Below, piece by piece: positions 18,310-26,256 of a DNA stretch of 64,000 nt. The notes beneath the pieces were generated by a model. It did not search any database, was not told where the DNA came from, and saw only the letters and a list, made by a program, of their open reading frames with translations. Origin of the DNA: Nocardioides antri (lineage in GTDB: Bacteria > Actinomycetota > Actinomycetes > Propionibacteriales > Nocardioidaceae). Both the position numbers and the translations under genes were made by a program. The number at the start of each line of letters is the position of its first letter. Positions within the stretch are counted from its first letter, which is position 1. The stretch lies in the NCBI RefSeq assembly GCF_008373765.1, contig NZ_VUJW01000001.1:62189-126188 (forward strand), read 5' to 3'.

Positions 18310-19217
18310 GCGCCCTCTCTCCCGCAGCGGCCGTCGACCGGCTGCGTGCCGCGTTCGGGCGGCCGGCCGAGCGCGACACCGACCACCGCACCCTCCACGC
18401 CAAGGGCGGGTTCTACGCCGGCACCTTCACGGCGACGCCACGGGCTGCCGCGCTGAGCACGGCCGGCCACCTGCAGGGCGGCGAGGTCCCGATCCTGGTC
18501 CGGTGGTCCAACGGCGGCGGCAACCCGCGGGGGTCCGACAAGGCCCCGGACGTCCGCGGGATGGCGGTGTCGTTCACGCTGCCCGACGGCACGGTGACCG
18601 ACCTCCTCGCGCAGACGGCGCCGCGCTTCGTCGTACGGACGCCGGAGGCGTTCGTCGCGTTCACCGAGGCCGCCCGGAACCCCCGCCGGATGCCGGGCTT
18701 CCTGGTGCGGCACCCCGACGCGATCGTGCCGCTGCTCGTGAACGCCAGGGCGAAGGCGCTCGTCCCGCCGAGGTCGTACGCCGTCGCGACCTACCACGCC
18801 GTGCACGCCTACCAGTGGCTCGCCGCGGACGGCACGGCCACCTGGGTGCGCTACACCCTGCGGCCGGGGTCGTCGACCGACCCGGACGGGACGTACGACG
18901 GCCGCGACCGCCTGCGCGAGGAGATCGCCGCGCGGCTGGCCGCCGGGCCCGTGACGTTCACCCTCGAGGTGCAGGTCGCCGGCGCCGGGGACGACCCGCA
19001 CGACCCGATGTCGGTGTGGAAGTCGCGCGACGTCTTCGACGCCGGGACCCTCATCGTCACCGGCGTCGCCGAGGACCCGGAGACCGACGGGGGCGTCGTG
19101 GTCTTCGACCCGACCCGGGTCGTGGACGGCATCGAGCTGTCCGACGACCCGATCCTGCTGTTCCGCCCGCTGGCGTACGCCGAGTCGGTGAAGCGCCGCC
19201 CCGGTCAGACCAGCTAG
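18306..19217 (+). CDS. Catalase-related peroxidase (small SrpA-type)
   Basis: A 303-residue protein, much shorter than a full catalase (about 480) but normal for the small catalase-related peroxidases. The distal histidine lies in TLHAKGGFYAGTF near residue 28, the conserved Asn in VRWSNGGGNP near 67, and the proximal haem tyrosine is probably in FRPLAYAESVKRR near the C-terminus. No signal peptide is seen. It would remove peroxides, which fits photo-oxidative stress. It is the last gene of the light operon and begins in a 4-nt overlap with the protease gene. Its stop overlaps that of the convergent STAS gene by 3 nt. Confidence 0.82.
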   Translation: MSALSPAAAVDRLRAAFGRPAERDTDHRTLHAKGGFYAGTFTATPRAAALSTAGHLQGGEVPILVRWSNGGGNPRGSDKAPDVRGMAVSFTLPDGTVTDLLAQTAPRFVVRTPEAFVAFTEAARNPRRMPGFLVRHPDAIVPLLVNARAKALVPPRSYAVATYHAVHAYQWLAADGTATWVRYTLRPGSSTDPDGTYDGRDRLREEIAARLAAGPVTFTLEVQVAGAGDDPHDPMSVWKSRDVFDAGTLIVTGVAEDPETDGGVVVFDPTRVVDGIELSDDPILLFRPLAYAESVKRRPGQTS

Positions 19218-19621
19218 CGCAGGTCCGGCGCAGGCCGCACGAGGTGCCGCGCGACGCCGGTGATCTCCATCAGCCTCGTCACCGGGTGCGGCGGGTGGTA
19301 GAGCAGGAGCTGCTTGCCGGCCGCCGCCAGGGTGGACGCACATGCCTCGATGGCCCGCAGTCCGGCGACGTCGCAGAACCGGACGCCCGCCAGGTCGAGC
19401 ACCACCAGGTCCGCAGGGCACGCCGTGGCGGCGATCGCGTCGAGGGCGTCGGTGAGCAGGTGCAGGGAGTCGAGGTCGAGCTCGCCGGCGAGGCGGACGG
19501 TGGGCAGGTTCGGGATGAAGCGGATCCGGACGTCGAGGACGGACGCGAGCTCGGGGACGCCGGGGGAGACCGGCTCGCCGGGCGCCGTGAACTCGAGGTC
19601 GTACCGGTCCCGGACGGTCAT
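19214..19621 (-). CDS. STAS-domain protein, anti-anti-sigma factor type
   Basis: A 135-residue protein from ATG 19621, which overlaps the stop of the upstream ANTAR gene (ATGA). The fold pattern is TVRLAGELDLDSLHLLTDALDAI, then ADLVVLDLAGVRFCDVAGLRAIEACASTL, matching the SpoIIAA/RsbV family. In active antagonists a Ser/Thr in the loop after the D-G/L-V segment is phosphorylated by the anti-sigma kinase. Here that loop reads RFCDVAGL, with Cys-Asp in place of the usual Ser-Ser/Asp-Ser, so phosphoregulation may be altered or absent. A partner kinase or sigma factor is not visible nearby. Confidence 0.82.
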   Translation of the reverse strand: MTVRDRYDLEFTAPGEPVSPGVPELASVLDVRIRFIPNLPTVRLAGELDLDSLHLLTDALDAIAATACPADLVVLDLAGVRFCDVAGLRAIEACASTLAAAGKQLLLYHPPHPVTRLMEITGVARHLVRPAPDLR

Positions 19622-19971
19622 TGGACGGGCCTGAGTCGTGGTCGCGGCCGGGCGGCCGAGCTCGGCGGCAGCGGCAACCGGATGCCGTCCAGCCGGCCGA
19701 CGGCCGCCTCGACGTGGCTGCGGACGGCGTCGTCCCACTCGCGTGAGTCGTCGCCCATGCACACCGCGTGGACCAGGATCTGGGCGACGTTCACGACCGT
19801 CGCGTCCGTCTCCCTGGCCCAGTCGCGGAGGACGTCGAAGGCCTGCTCGGAGTTGATCCGGTAGAGGAGGATCAGCACGCCCTTGGCCTGCTCGACCAGA
19901 GCGCGGTGGTGGACGGCGCGCCGGAGCGGGCCGTTGTGGACCAGAGAGAGGTGGGGGCTGCTAGCCGGCAT
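19618..19971 (-). CDS. Short ANTAR-domain RNA-binding regulator
   Basis: A 117-residue protein from ATG 19971, preferred over ATG 20034 because GGAG lies about 8 nt upstream. Nearly the whole protein is the three-helix ANTAR domain: HHRALVEQAKGVLILLYRINSEQAFDVLRDWARETDATVVNVAQILV. ANTAR domains bind paired hexaloop hairpins in RNA and promote antitermination. No sensory domain is fused, so it probably works with a partner. A TTGACA hexamer (20057-20062) lies just upstream and overlaps the stop codon of the preceding GAF-ANTAR gene, but no convincing -10 follows. It is coupled to the STAS gene by a 4-nt overlap. Confidence 0.82.
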   Translation of the reverse strand: MPASSPHLSLVHNGPLRRAVHHRALVEQAKGVLILLYRINSEQAFDVLRDWARETDATVVNVAQILVHAVCMGDDSREWDDAVRSHVEAAVGRLDGIRLPLPPSSAARPRPRLRPVQ

Positions 19972-20058
19972 GGGAGCTCCGTCCTGAGCCGAGTGCCCGA
20001 TGTGCGAGGTGTTCTTCGCCGGCTGTTCTCCCAACCAATTAAGACGGTAGCCCCCGTG

Positions 20059-20826
20059 TCAAGCACCGGCCGGCTCGTCCGGCCTGCGGAACGGGTGCGG
20101 GGTGACCGGCGGCTGGCCGGTCAGCCGGGTGATGACCTCGACGGCCACGTCCCGCAGCTTGCGGTTGTGGTTCTGGGAGTGCACGCGCAACAGTTCGAAG
20201 GCCCGCTGCGAGGAGCACTTCTCCTGCGCCATCAGCACGCCGAGCGCCTGGTCGATCACCGACCGGGACAGGAGCGCCTTCTCCAGCTGCTGGGCGAGGT
20301 TCTGCTGCTCCTTGCGCTGCACCGCGAGCGCGATCGCCGTCGACGCCTGGGTGGCGAACAGCTCGACGCGGCGCCGCTCGTCGTCGCCGAACTCGCGGGG
20401 TCGGTCGAAGCCGTAGACGTTGAGCGCACCCAGGGTGCGGTCGCCGTCGAGCGTCAGCGGGATGCTCAGCGAGCACCGCACCCCGAGCGCGACGGACCGC
20501 TCGGCGTAGGCCGGCCAGCGGTCGTCGTGCCGCTGGTCGAGGACCTCGACCGGCAGTCCGTGCTCCAGCGTGTCGAGACACGGCCCGGTGCCGGTGTCGT
20601 ACTGGATCTGGTCCACCTCGGCGGCCCGGGCGTCGCTGGTCGCGACGGTGGTGGGCCGCCCGTCGGGCTGGGTGGTGATGCCGCACGACGCCGGCGGCTC
20701 GACCACCTGCGCTGCCACGGCGGCGACGCCCTCGAGAAAGCTCTCCAGGTCGTTCGTGCTCAGGAGGAGGGTCTGCAGGGACCCGACCAGCTGACCCAGC
20801 TTCAGCTCCTCGTCGTGGTACGGCAT
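20059..20826 (-). CDS. GAF-ANTAR regulator (light/redox or ligand sensor with antitermination output)
   Basis: A 255-residue protein from ATG 20826 (purine-rich AAGGAAGAGAAGGA upstream); the frame is open much further but only as a shadow. An N-terminal helical segment leads into a GAF domain (about residues 20-165; DQIQYDTGTGPCLDTLEHGLPVEVLDQRHDDRW, then SLSIPLTLDGDRTLGALNVYG), followed by ANTAR (SRSVIDQALGVLMAQEKCSSQRAFELLRVHSQ, about 185-235). The TGTGPCLD loop is typical of this actinobacterial subfamily. It is probably a soluble sensor that controls a transcript by RNA binding. It lies divergent from a second GAF-ANTAR gene. Confidence 0.87.
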   Translation of the reverse strand: MPYHDEELKLGQLVGSLQTLLLSTNDLESFLEGVAAVAAQVVEPPASCGITTQPDGRPTTVATSDARAAEVDQIQYDTGTGPCLDTLEHGLPVEVLDQRHDDRWPAYAERSVALGVRCSLSIPLTLDGDRTLGALNVYGFDRPREFGDDERRRVELFATQASTAIALAVQRKEQQNLAQQLEKALLSRSVIDQALGVLMAQEKCSSQRAFELLRVHSQNHNRKLRDVAVEVITRLTGQPPVTPHPFRRPDEPAGA

Positions 20827-21018
20827 CGGTCCTTCTCTTCCTTCCTGAGCCCACCGTGAGTCCGTTCCAGAAGTACCCATTTTCCAGGTCCGCCAGCGTC
20901 CGCTACGGGGTTCCCGGAGGTTGCGTCGAAAGGGGTGTCTACGTTCGGCGCGGCGGGGTAGCGCCCCTACGACCCGCACGAGCGCGCAGCATGGGGAAAG
21001 CCGAGGTGGCGCGGAGGC

Positions 21019-21720
21019 ATGTCCGACCGAGGTGACCTGCTGGCCCGGCTCACGGGAGCGGTGGCCCGCGCCACGGTCGGGTCGCTCGGCGACCGGCTCT
21101 GTGCGGCGTTCCGCGACCTGACCGGCGCCACCGGCGCCGCCCTCACGGTCTGGTACGGCGAGCCGCACCGGGTGACCCTCGCTGCGACCGATGCTGCCGC
21201 TGCCCGCCTCGAGGACCTCCAGGACGTCATCGGCGAGGGGCCGGGTCACACGGCCTGGTCGAGCGGCCGGATCGAGACCGGCATCCTTCCCCGCACCGAG
21301 TCCCTGGCCCGCTGGCCGGTGTTCGCCGAGGCGGCCGAGGAGATGGGCGACCACATGGTGATCCATGCGGTGCCGATGCGTCCGTGGGAGAGGAGGTTCG
21401 GCATCGCCACCCTCTACCGGACCGGTCCGTCGCCCGGTCTGCTGCTCGACCCTGCCCAGCTGAGCTTCCTCGCCGACGCCGTCGGGGCCGCGCTGATCCG
21501 GGACGCGCTTGCCGTCGAGGAGGAGAACGCGTCGGGTCCGTGGGGGTCGCGGGCGCAGGTCCACCAGGCCACCGGCATGGTCATCGCCCAGCTCCGGGTC
21601 GGTACGGAGGACGCGCTGGCGCTGCTGCGGGCGCAGGCGTTCGCACAGAACGCAACGCTCGCCGAGATCGCGGCCTCCGTAGTGAAGCACCGTCGGCTGG
21701 ACTTTCCGGTCACGCGGTGA
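21019..21720 (+). CDS. Second GAF-ANTAR regulator
   Basis: A 233-residue protein starting MSDRGDLLARLTGAVARATVG. The GAF-like domain spans about residues 15-170 and contains LQDVIGEGPGHTAWSSGRIETG, followed by an ANTAR domain at about 180-230 (AQVHQATGMVIAQLRVGTEDALALLRAQAFAQNATLAEIAASVV). The GEGPGHTA loop corresponds to the TGTGPCLD loop of its divergent neighbour but lacks the Cys. The two genes share a 192-nt divergent control region in which I find no convincing promoter pair. Together with the short ANTAR and STAS genes this makes four signalling genes in 2.5 kb. Confidence 0.85.
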   Translation: MSDRGDLLARLTGAVARATVGSLGDRLCAAFRDLTGATGAALTVWYGEPHRVTLAATDAAAARLEDLQDVIGEGPGHTAWSSGRIETGILPRTESLARWPVFAEAAEEMGDHMVIHAVPMRPWERRFGIATLYRTGPSPGLLLDPAQLSFLADAVGAALIRDALAVEEENASGPWGSRAQVHQATGMVIAQLRVGTEDALALLRAQAFAQNATLAEIAASVVKHRRLDFPVTR

Positions 21721-21754
21721 CCGGTCCTGCCTGAGCTCCTGGCCCGGTGGGCGG

Positions 21755-22471
21755 CTAGCCCTGGGGGAGGCCGGCCCCGGTTCGCTGGAACTCGAGGAGG
21801 CGCTCGTTCTCGTAGGCGACCCGCCCCGCCGTGCCCTCGAGGTCGCGGAACATCTGCTTGAGCACGCGGACGCCCACGGGGGACTGGCGGGTGATGGCCG
21901 CGGCCACCTCCAGCGCAGCGGCCTCGGCCTCGGCGGCCGGAGCGGTGCGCTGGAACAGGCCGAAGGAGTCGGCCTCGGCCAGACCCACCGGGCGTCCGGT
22001 GTAGACGAGGTCCTTGGCGCGGGCCAGCCCGACCAGCGGGGTGAGCCGGGCGGGTCCGACCGGCACACCCAGCCGAGCACCCGCCCAGGCGAGCTTGAGG
22101 TTGTCGCCGCCGACCCGCAGGTCGCAGCCGACCACGATCTCGGCGCCGGCTCCGACGCAGTTGCCGACGCACACGGCGATGGTCGGCACCGGGACCTCGT
22201 CGACGAGCCGGTACAGCTCGGCGAACGCCTCCATCCGCGCCACGCCGCCGGCAGCGTCCAGCGGCTCGCTCACGTCGGCGCCGGCGCACAGGGCGGTGGT
22301 CGAGGTCGTCGAGATCACGAGGACGCGGAGGTCGGGATCCGCCGAAAGCTCGGCCAGCGCCCCGTTGAGGAGGGCCAGGGTCGCGGTGTCGAGCGCGTTG
22401 CGCTTGTCGGGGCGGTTGATCCGGAGCACCTCGATGCCGCCGTCCAGCCGCTCGCGCAGGAGGGGAGTCAC
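21755..22471 (-). CDS. Enoyl-CoA hydratase/isomerase (crotonase-fold) family protein
   Basis: A 238-residue protein from GTG 22471 (RINRPDKRNALDTATLALLNGAL at the N-terminus). The oxyanion-hole segments are present (ALCAGADVSEPL and VGNCVGAGAEIVVGCDLRVGG). In the usual hydratase alignment the first catalytic Glu (PE-x-x-x-G context) falls on Gly in LAWAGARLGVP and the second on Asp in GLARAKDLVYTG. A classic hydratase activity is therefore doubtful; isomerase, hydrolase or thioester-binding roles are possible. It is convergent with the GAF-ANTAR gene and divergent from the SRPBCC gene. Confidence 0.82.
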   Translation of the reverse strand: MTPLLRERLDGGIEVLRINRPDKRNALDTATLALLNGALAELSADPDLRVLVISTTSTTALCAGADVSEPLDAAGGVARMEAFAELYRLVDEVPVPTIAVCVGNCVGAGAEIVVGCDLRVGGDNLKLAWAGARLGVPVGPARLTPLVGLARAKDLVYTGRPVGLAEADSFGLFQRTAPAAEAEAAALEVAAAITRQSPVGVRVLKQMFRDLEGTAGRVAYENERLLEFQRTGAGLPQG

Positions 22472-22569
22472 GGGCGGCGAGCGTAGTGCCGTCCTCGGTC
22501 GCCTCGGCCGATGTGTGACGAGGTTCTCGCCCCTGTCTGCCCGTCCCGGGAGCGGGTACGGCACCAGGG

Positions 22570-22591
22570 CGAGATTCCGACGAGATTCCGA
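22570..22591 (+). repeat. 11-bp tandem duplication upstream of the SRPBCC gene
   Basis: CGAGATTCCGA occurs twice back to back, followed by a partial third copy (CGAGAGGAC). The pair ends about 16 nt before the ATG and abuts the Shine-Dalgarno GAGAGG. It may be a simple slippage product or a binding site in the leader. Confidence 0.7.
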
Positions 22592-22607
22592 CGAGAGGAC
22601 AACATCC

Positions 22608-23081
22608 ATGTCGACCATGGAGAAGACCGTGACCGTCGATCTGCCCGTCCACACGGTGTACGACCAGTGGACCCAGTTCGAGACGTTCCCGCAGTTCATG
22701 GAGGGCGTGGAGGAGGTGCGTCAGATCGACAACACGCACCTGCACTGGAAGGCCGACATCCTCGGTGTCACCCGCGAGTGGGACGCCGAGATCGTCGACC
22801 AGACCCCCGACGAGCGCATCACGTGGCGCGCGATCGACGGCACGAAGAACGACGGCACCGTGTCGTTCGCCCCGGAGCAGAGCGGCCAGAGCACGCGGGT
22901 CACGCTCCGCCTCGAGCTCGAGCCGTCCGGCATCGTCGAGAAGGCCGGTGACGTGACGGGCCTCGTCGAGCGCCGGATCTCCGGCGACCTGGACCGGTTC
23001 AAGGAGTTCATCGAGTCCCGGGGCACCGAGACCGGTGGCTGGCGCGGTGAGGTCGACCCGGGAGACGTCGGTCCCAGCTGA
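22608..23081 (+). CDS. SRPBCC (polyketide cyclase/dehydrase-like) lipid-binding protein
   Basis: A 157-residue protein starting MSTMEKTVTVDLPVHTVYDQWTQFETFPQFM, the typical first strand and helix of a START/Bet v1-type fold. It continues with HWKADILGVTREWDAEIVDQTPDERITWRAIDG and ends with a long C-terminal helix (LVERRISGDLDRFKEFIESR) that lids the hydrophobic cavity. Members of this subgroup with FPxFM motifs are often stress-inducible proteins that bind hydrophobic ligands; the substrate is unknown. It is a separate transcription unit with the ligase gene 49 nt downstream, which may be co-transcribed. Confidence 0.82.
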   Translation: MSTMEKTVTVDLPVHTVYDQWTQFETFPQFMEGVEEVRQIDNTHLHWKADILGVTREWDAEIVDQTPDERITWRAIDGTKNDGTVSFAPEQSGQSTRVTLRLELEPSGIVEKAGDVTGLVERRISGDLDRFKEFIESRGTETGGWRGEVDPGDVGPS

Positions 23082-23130
23082 CGCACATCCCCTGGTCGCC
23101 GGCCGCCCCGCCGCCGTAGGTTGTCGGGCT

Positions 23131-24765
23131 GTGATCACCCTTCCGATCCAGCTCGCACGCCGCGCAACGCAGGAAGCGCAGTACGCCTCGTACGCCTTCC
23201 GGCGTGGCGCGCTCGGCATCGACCCGCCGTGGAAGGTCGCCCAGCTCGGCCACGCACTGTGGCGCTACGGCATGCTCGGGGCGATCCCGGCGGTCGCGTC
23301 GATCCGGCACGGCCGGGACCAGGCGGCCGTGATCGACGAGCTCGGCACGATGACCTACGGCGAGCTCGACGACGCGGCCAACGCGCTGGCGCACCACTGG
23401 CGGAGCGCCGGCCTCGGGCCCGGTGACGGCGTCTCGATCCTGGCGCGCAACCACCGCTGGTTCCTCGTCGCCACCTACGCCGCGGCGCGCTGCGGCGCGC
23501 GGATCGTGCTGCTCAACACCGACTTCGCCGGCCCGCAGATCCGCGACGTCGCGGCCCGCGAGGGCACCGACCTGCTGGTGCACGACGACGAGTACGGCGA
23601 CTTCCTGGCCGGTGTCGAGACCCGGCTCGGTCGGACCCGGGCCTGGACGGACGACCACGCCGACCGCGGCGACGACACCATCGCCGGCGTGGTCGCCCGC
23701 GGCGACACCTCGCCGGCGCCCCGGACGGGGGTCGACCCGAAGGTCGTCCTCCTCACCAGCGGCACCACCGGCACGCCGAAGGGCGCGCCCCGTGCGGAGC
23801 CGCGCTCGCTCGCACCTATCGGCGCCCTGCTGTCGCGGGTGCCGTTCCACGCCAAGGGCACGCTCGTGCTGCCGGCCCCGATGTTCCACACGCTCGGCTT
23901 CGCCCAGGCGCTGCTCAACGGGTTCCTCGGCTCGACGCTGGTCGTGCGGCGCCGGTTCGACCCGGCGCTCGTGCTCCAGGACCTGTCAGAGCACCGGGCG
24001 ACCGGCATGGTCGCCGTCCCGGTGATGCTGCAGAAGATGGTGGAGCTCGGCGACGACGCGTTCGCCGAGGCGGACCTCTCCCGGCTGACGGCGATCTTCG
24101 TAGCCGGCTCCCAGCTCGGGGCCGAGCTCGCGTCCCGGTCGACGCAGCTGTTCGGCCCGGTCATCCACAACATGTACGGCTCGACCGAGGTCGCCTACGC
24201 CACCATCGCGACGCCCGAGGACCTCGCCGCCGAGCCGGGCTGCGTCGGCCGCCCGGTCATGGGCGCCGTGGTCAAGGTCTTCGACGAGAACGGGCGCGAG
24301 GTGCCGGCCGGCACGACCGGCCGGATCTTCGTCGGCAACGACTTCCAGTTCGAGGGCTACACCGGCGGCGGCGACAAGGACCGCATCGACGGGCTGATGT
24401 CCACCGGCGACGTCGGCCACTTCGACAGCGCGGGCCGGCTGTTCATCGACGGGCGCGACGACGACATGATCGTGTCCGGCGGCGAGAACGTCTTCCCCGG
24501 CGAGGTCGAGGAGCTGCTCTTCACCCACGACGCCGTCCGCGAGGCCGCCGCGATCGGCGTGCCCGACGAGCGGTTCGGCCAGCGCCTCCGCGCGTTCGTC
24601 GTACTCAACGAGGGAGCGGAGCTCACCGCCGACGACGTCAAGGCGTACGTCGCGCAGAACCTCGCCCGCTACAAGACGCCCCGGGACGTGGTGTTCGTCG
24701 ACGAGCTGCCGCGGAACCCCACCGGCAAGGTCCTGAAGCGCAAGCTCGCGGAGCTGCAGCCCTAA
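23131..24765 (+). CDS. Acyl-CoA ligase (AMP-binding, long-chain fatty acid type)
   Basis: A 544-residue protein from GTG 23131. The P-loop-like AMP motif VVLLTSGTTGTPKGA lies near residue 210, the adenine-binding segment HNMYGSTEVA near 350, the hinge STGDVGHFDSAGRLFIDGRDDDMIVSGGENVFPGEVE near 430-465, and the C-terminal catalytic lysine in NPTGKVLKRKL near 535. It activates carboxylic acids to acyl-AMP and then acyl-CoA. The medium- or long-chain substrate preference is inferred from the family. The N-terminus (QLARRATQEAQYASYAFRRGALG) is typical of mycobacterial FadD12-like ligases. Confidence 0.88.
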   Translation: MITLPIQLARRATQEAQYASYAFRRGALGIDPPWKVAQLGHALWRYGMLGAIPAVASIRHGRDQAAVIDELGTMTYGELDDAANALAHHWRSAGLGPGDGVSILARNHRWFLVATYAAARCGARIVLLNTDFAGPQIRDVAAREGTDLLVHDDEYGDFLAGVETRLGRTRAWTDDHADRGDDTIAGVVARGDTSPAPRTGVDPKVVLLTSGTTGTPKGAPRAEPRSLAPIGALLSRVPFHAKGTLVLPAPMFHTLGFAQALLNGFLGSTLVVRRRFDPALVLQDLSEHRATGMVAVPVMLQKMVELGDDAFAEADLSRLTAIFVAGSQLGAELASRSTQLFGPVIHNMYGSTEVAYATIATPEDLAAEPGCVGRPVMGAVVKVFDENGREVPAGTTGRIFVGNDFQFEGYTGGGDKDRIDGLMSTGDVGHFDSAGRLFIDGRDDDMIVSGGENVFPGEVEELLFTHDAVREAAAIGVPDERFGQRLRAFVVLNEGAELTADDVKAYVAQNLARYKTPRDVVFVDELPRNPTGKVLKRKLAELQP

Positions 24766-24856
24766 CCCCGCCGTCTCCCGGTCAGGACGCGCGGAGCCCG
24801 CCGAGCGGGGAGGCCCTACGATCGTGGCCGGACATCGGGACCATTGGAGTGCGCTC

Positions 24857-25303
24857 ATGGGCAGAATCTGGTTGCTGCGCGGCGTGGCCGTCGCCGTCTT
24901 CGCTGTCCTGGTGGGCGCGTGGGCCTTCGGTCTCGCCGGGCTCGGCACCACGTCGTCGTCGACCCCGAAACCCACCCCCGTGCCCCCCGACAGCTCCGAG
25001 GTGTCCGACAGCCAGGGTCCGACGGTTCTCCAGAAGGGGAAGCCTCGGCGGGCCCGCGGGCCGCGTCCGTCGCAGGACGCGCTCCCGGACCCGAGCCCGA
25101 CCACCGCCGACGACACTCCCGGCACACCGGACCCGACGAGCGCCGCCCCCACCCCCGACCCGACGCGTCCGTCCGACGACCCGCCGAGCTCGTCCCCGCC
25201 GTCGCAGACCCCGAGCCGTCCACCGAGCCCGCCGGCCGACGAGTGCACCGATCTGGCCTCGACCATCGACTGCGCGCTGGACCCCGTCACCGGTCACCCC
25301 TGA
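24857..25303 (+). CDS. Small membrane-anchored or secreted Pro/Ser/Thr-rich protein
   Basis: A 148-residue protein from ATG 24857 (TTGGAG 7 nt upstream). One N-terminal hydrophobic segment (LLRGVAVAVFAVLVGAWAFGLAGL, residues 5-28) acts as a signal or anchor. The rest is low-complexity and rich in Pro, Ser, Thr and Asp (PDPSPTTADDTPGTPDPT...), ending with two cysteines (DECTDLASTIDCALD) that may form a disulfide. No enzymatic motif. It looks like a cell-wall-spanning spacer protein; function unknown. Coding status is supported by the signal-like start and proline-rich codon use. Confidence 0.55.
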   Translation: MGRIWLLRGVAVAVFAVLVGAWAFGLAGLGTTSSSTPKPTPVPPDSSEVSDSQGPTVLQKGKPRRARGPRPSQDALPDPSPTTADDTPGTPDPTSAAPTPDPTRPSDDPPSSSPPSQTPSRPPSPPADECTDLASTIDCALDPVTGHP

Positions 25304-25336
25304 GCGGACCTGCCCGGCAAGCGCGGGGAGGATCGG

Positions 25337-26185
25337 TCATCCGGGAGGCGTCCTCCCGAGAGCCGCAGCCCGAGCGAACACGCTGTCGAGCATCGGCTCC
25401 GTGAGCCGGCCCGTGAAGGTGTTCTGCTGGCTGGGGTGGTAGCAGCCGAGCAGAGTCACCGACCGCCCGTCGCCCACGAGGGTCGCCTCGATGCCGTGGC
25501 CGAACCGCGGCTTGGGCCGGCTGACCTCCCAGCCGAGGGCGGCGTACGACCTCAGCGTCGCATCCCAGCCGTAGCCGCCGAGCGCCACCACCACCCGGAC
25601 GTGCTCTGCGAGCAGGCGGAGCTCTGCCTCGATCCACGGAGAGCAGGTGTCGCGCTCGGCGGTCGTCGGCTTGTTCTGCGGTGGGCCGCACCGGACGGTC
25701 GCCACCATCCGGGTGTCGATGAGCGCGAGGCCGTCGGCGGCGTGCACGCTCGTGCCCTGCGTGGCCAGGCCGACGCGGTGCAGCGACGCGAAAAGCCAGT
25801 CCCCGCTGCGATCGCCGGTGAACAGTCGGCCGGTGCGGTTCCCGCCGTTCGCCGCGGGGGCGAGGCCGACCACGAGGATGCTCGGTGTCGGGGACCCGAG
25901 GCCGTGGACCGGCCGACCCCAGTAGGGCTGGTCGGCGTACGACGCGCGCTTGGTCTCCGCCACCTGCTCGCGCCAGCGGACCAGCCGCGGGCACGCGCGG
26001 CAGACGCTGATCCGGGCGTCGAGCTCGTCGAGGCCGACGCGCCCGGCGAGGCGGCGTACCTGCGTGGCTGTCCGTGCAACCGGCGTCTCCCGGGTGGCCG
26101 GGTCACCGGGCCAGCCGGTGCCGGGCGGCACCGGCGAGGGGAACAGGTCGCCGGTCGCCGGATGCGGCAGGAGGTCGTCGCTCAT
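25337..26185 (-). CDS. Uracil-DNA glycosylase, family 5 (UdgB type)
   Basis: A 282-residue protein; ATG 26185 is preferred because GGAGG sits 9 nt before it, whereas the ATG at 26194 abuts that site. Motif A reads [28 protein letters not shown] (about residues 105-132), and the C-terminal motif is [17 protein letters not shown]. Four cysteines (CRACPRL and [16 protein letters not shown]) are the [4Fe-4S] ligands of families 4/5. It removes uracil and related deaminated bases from DNA, useful in a high-GC genome. A stand-alone gene divergent from the App1-like gene with a 71-nt gap. Confidence 0.9.
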   Translation of the reverse strand: MSDDLLPHPATGDLFPSPVPPGTGWPGDPATRETPVARTATQVRRLAGRVGLDELDARISVCRACPRLVRWREQVAETKRASYADQPYWGRPVHGLGSPTPSILVVGLAPAANGGNRTGRLFTGDRSGDWLFASLHRVGLATQGTSVHAADGLALIDTRMVATVRCGPPQNKPTTAERDTCSPWIEAELRLLAEHVRVVVALGGYGWDATLRSYAALGWEVSRPKPRFGHGIEATLVGDGRSVTLLGCYHPSQQNTFTGRLTEPMLDSVFARAAALGRTPPG

Positions 26186-26256
26186 GCGCCCCATCCTCCA
26201 GGGTTCCGGGGCGGGGGGTGCGCACTCGAGCGGTCCGTGCTGCCTAGGGTGGGGGC

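Noticed and set aside
20827-21018. Sigma-B-like GTTT/GGGTA promoter between the GAF-ANTAR genes
   Set aside because: GGGTA-like boxes occur (GGGTAC on the minus strand, GGGTAG on the plus), but no -35 at a suitable distance.
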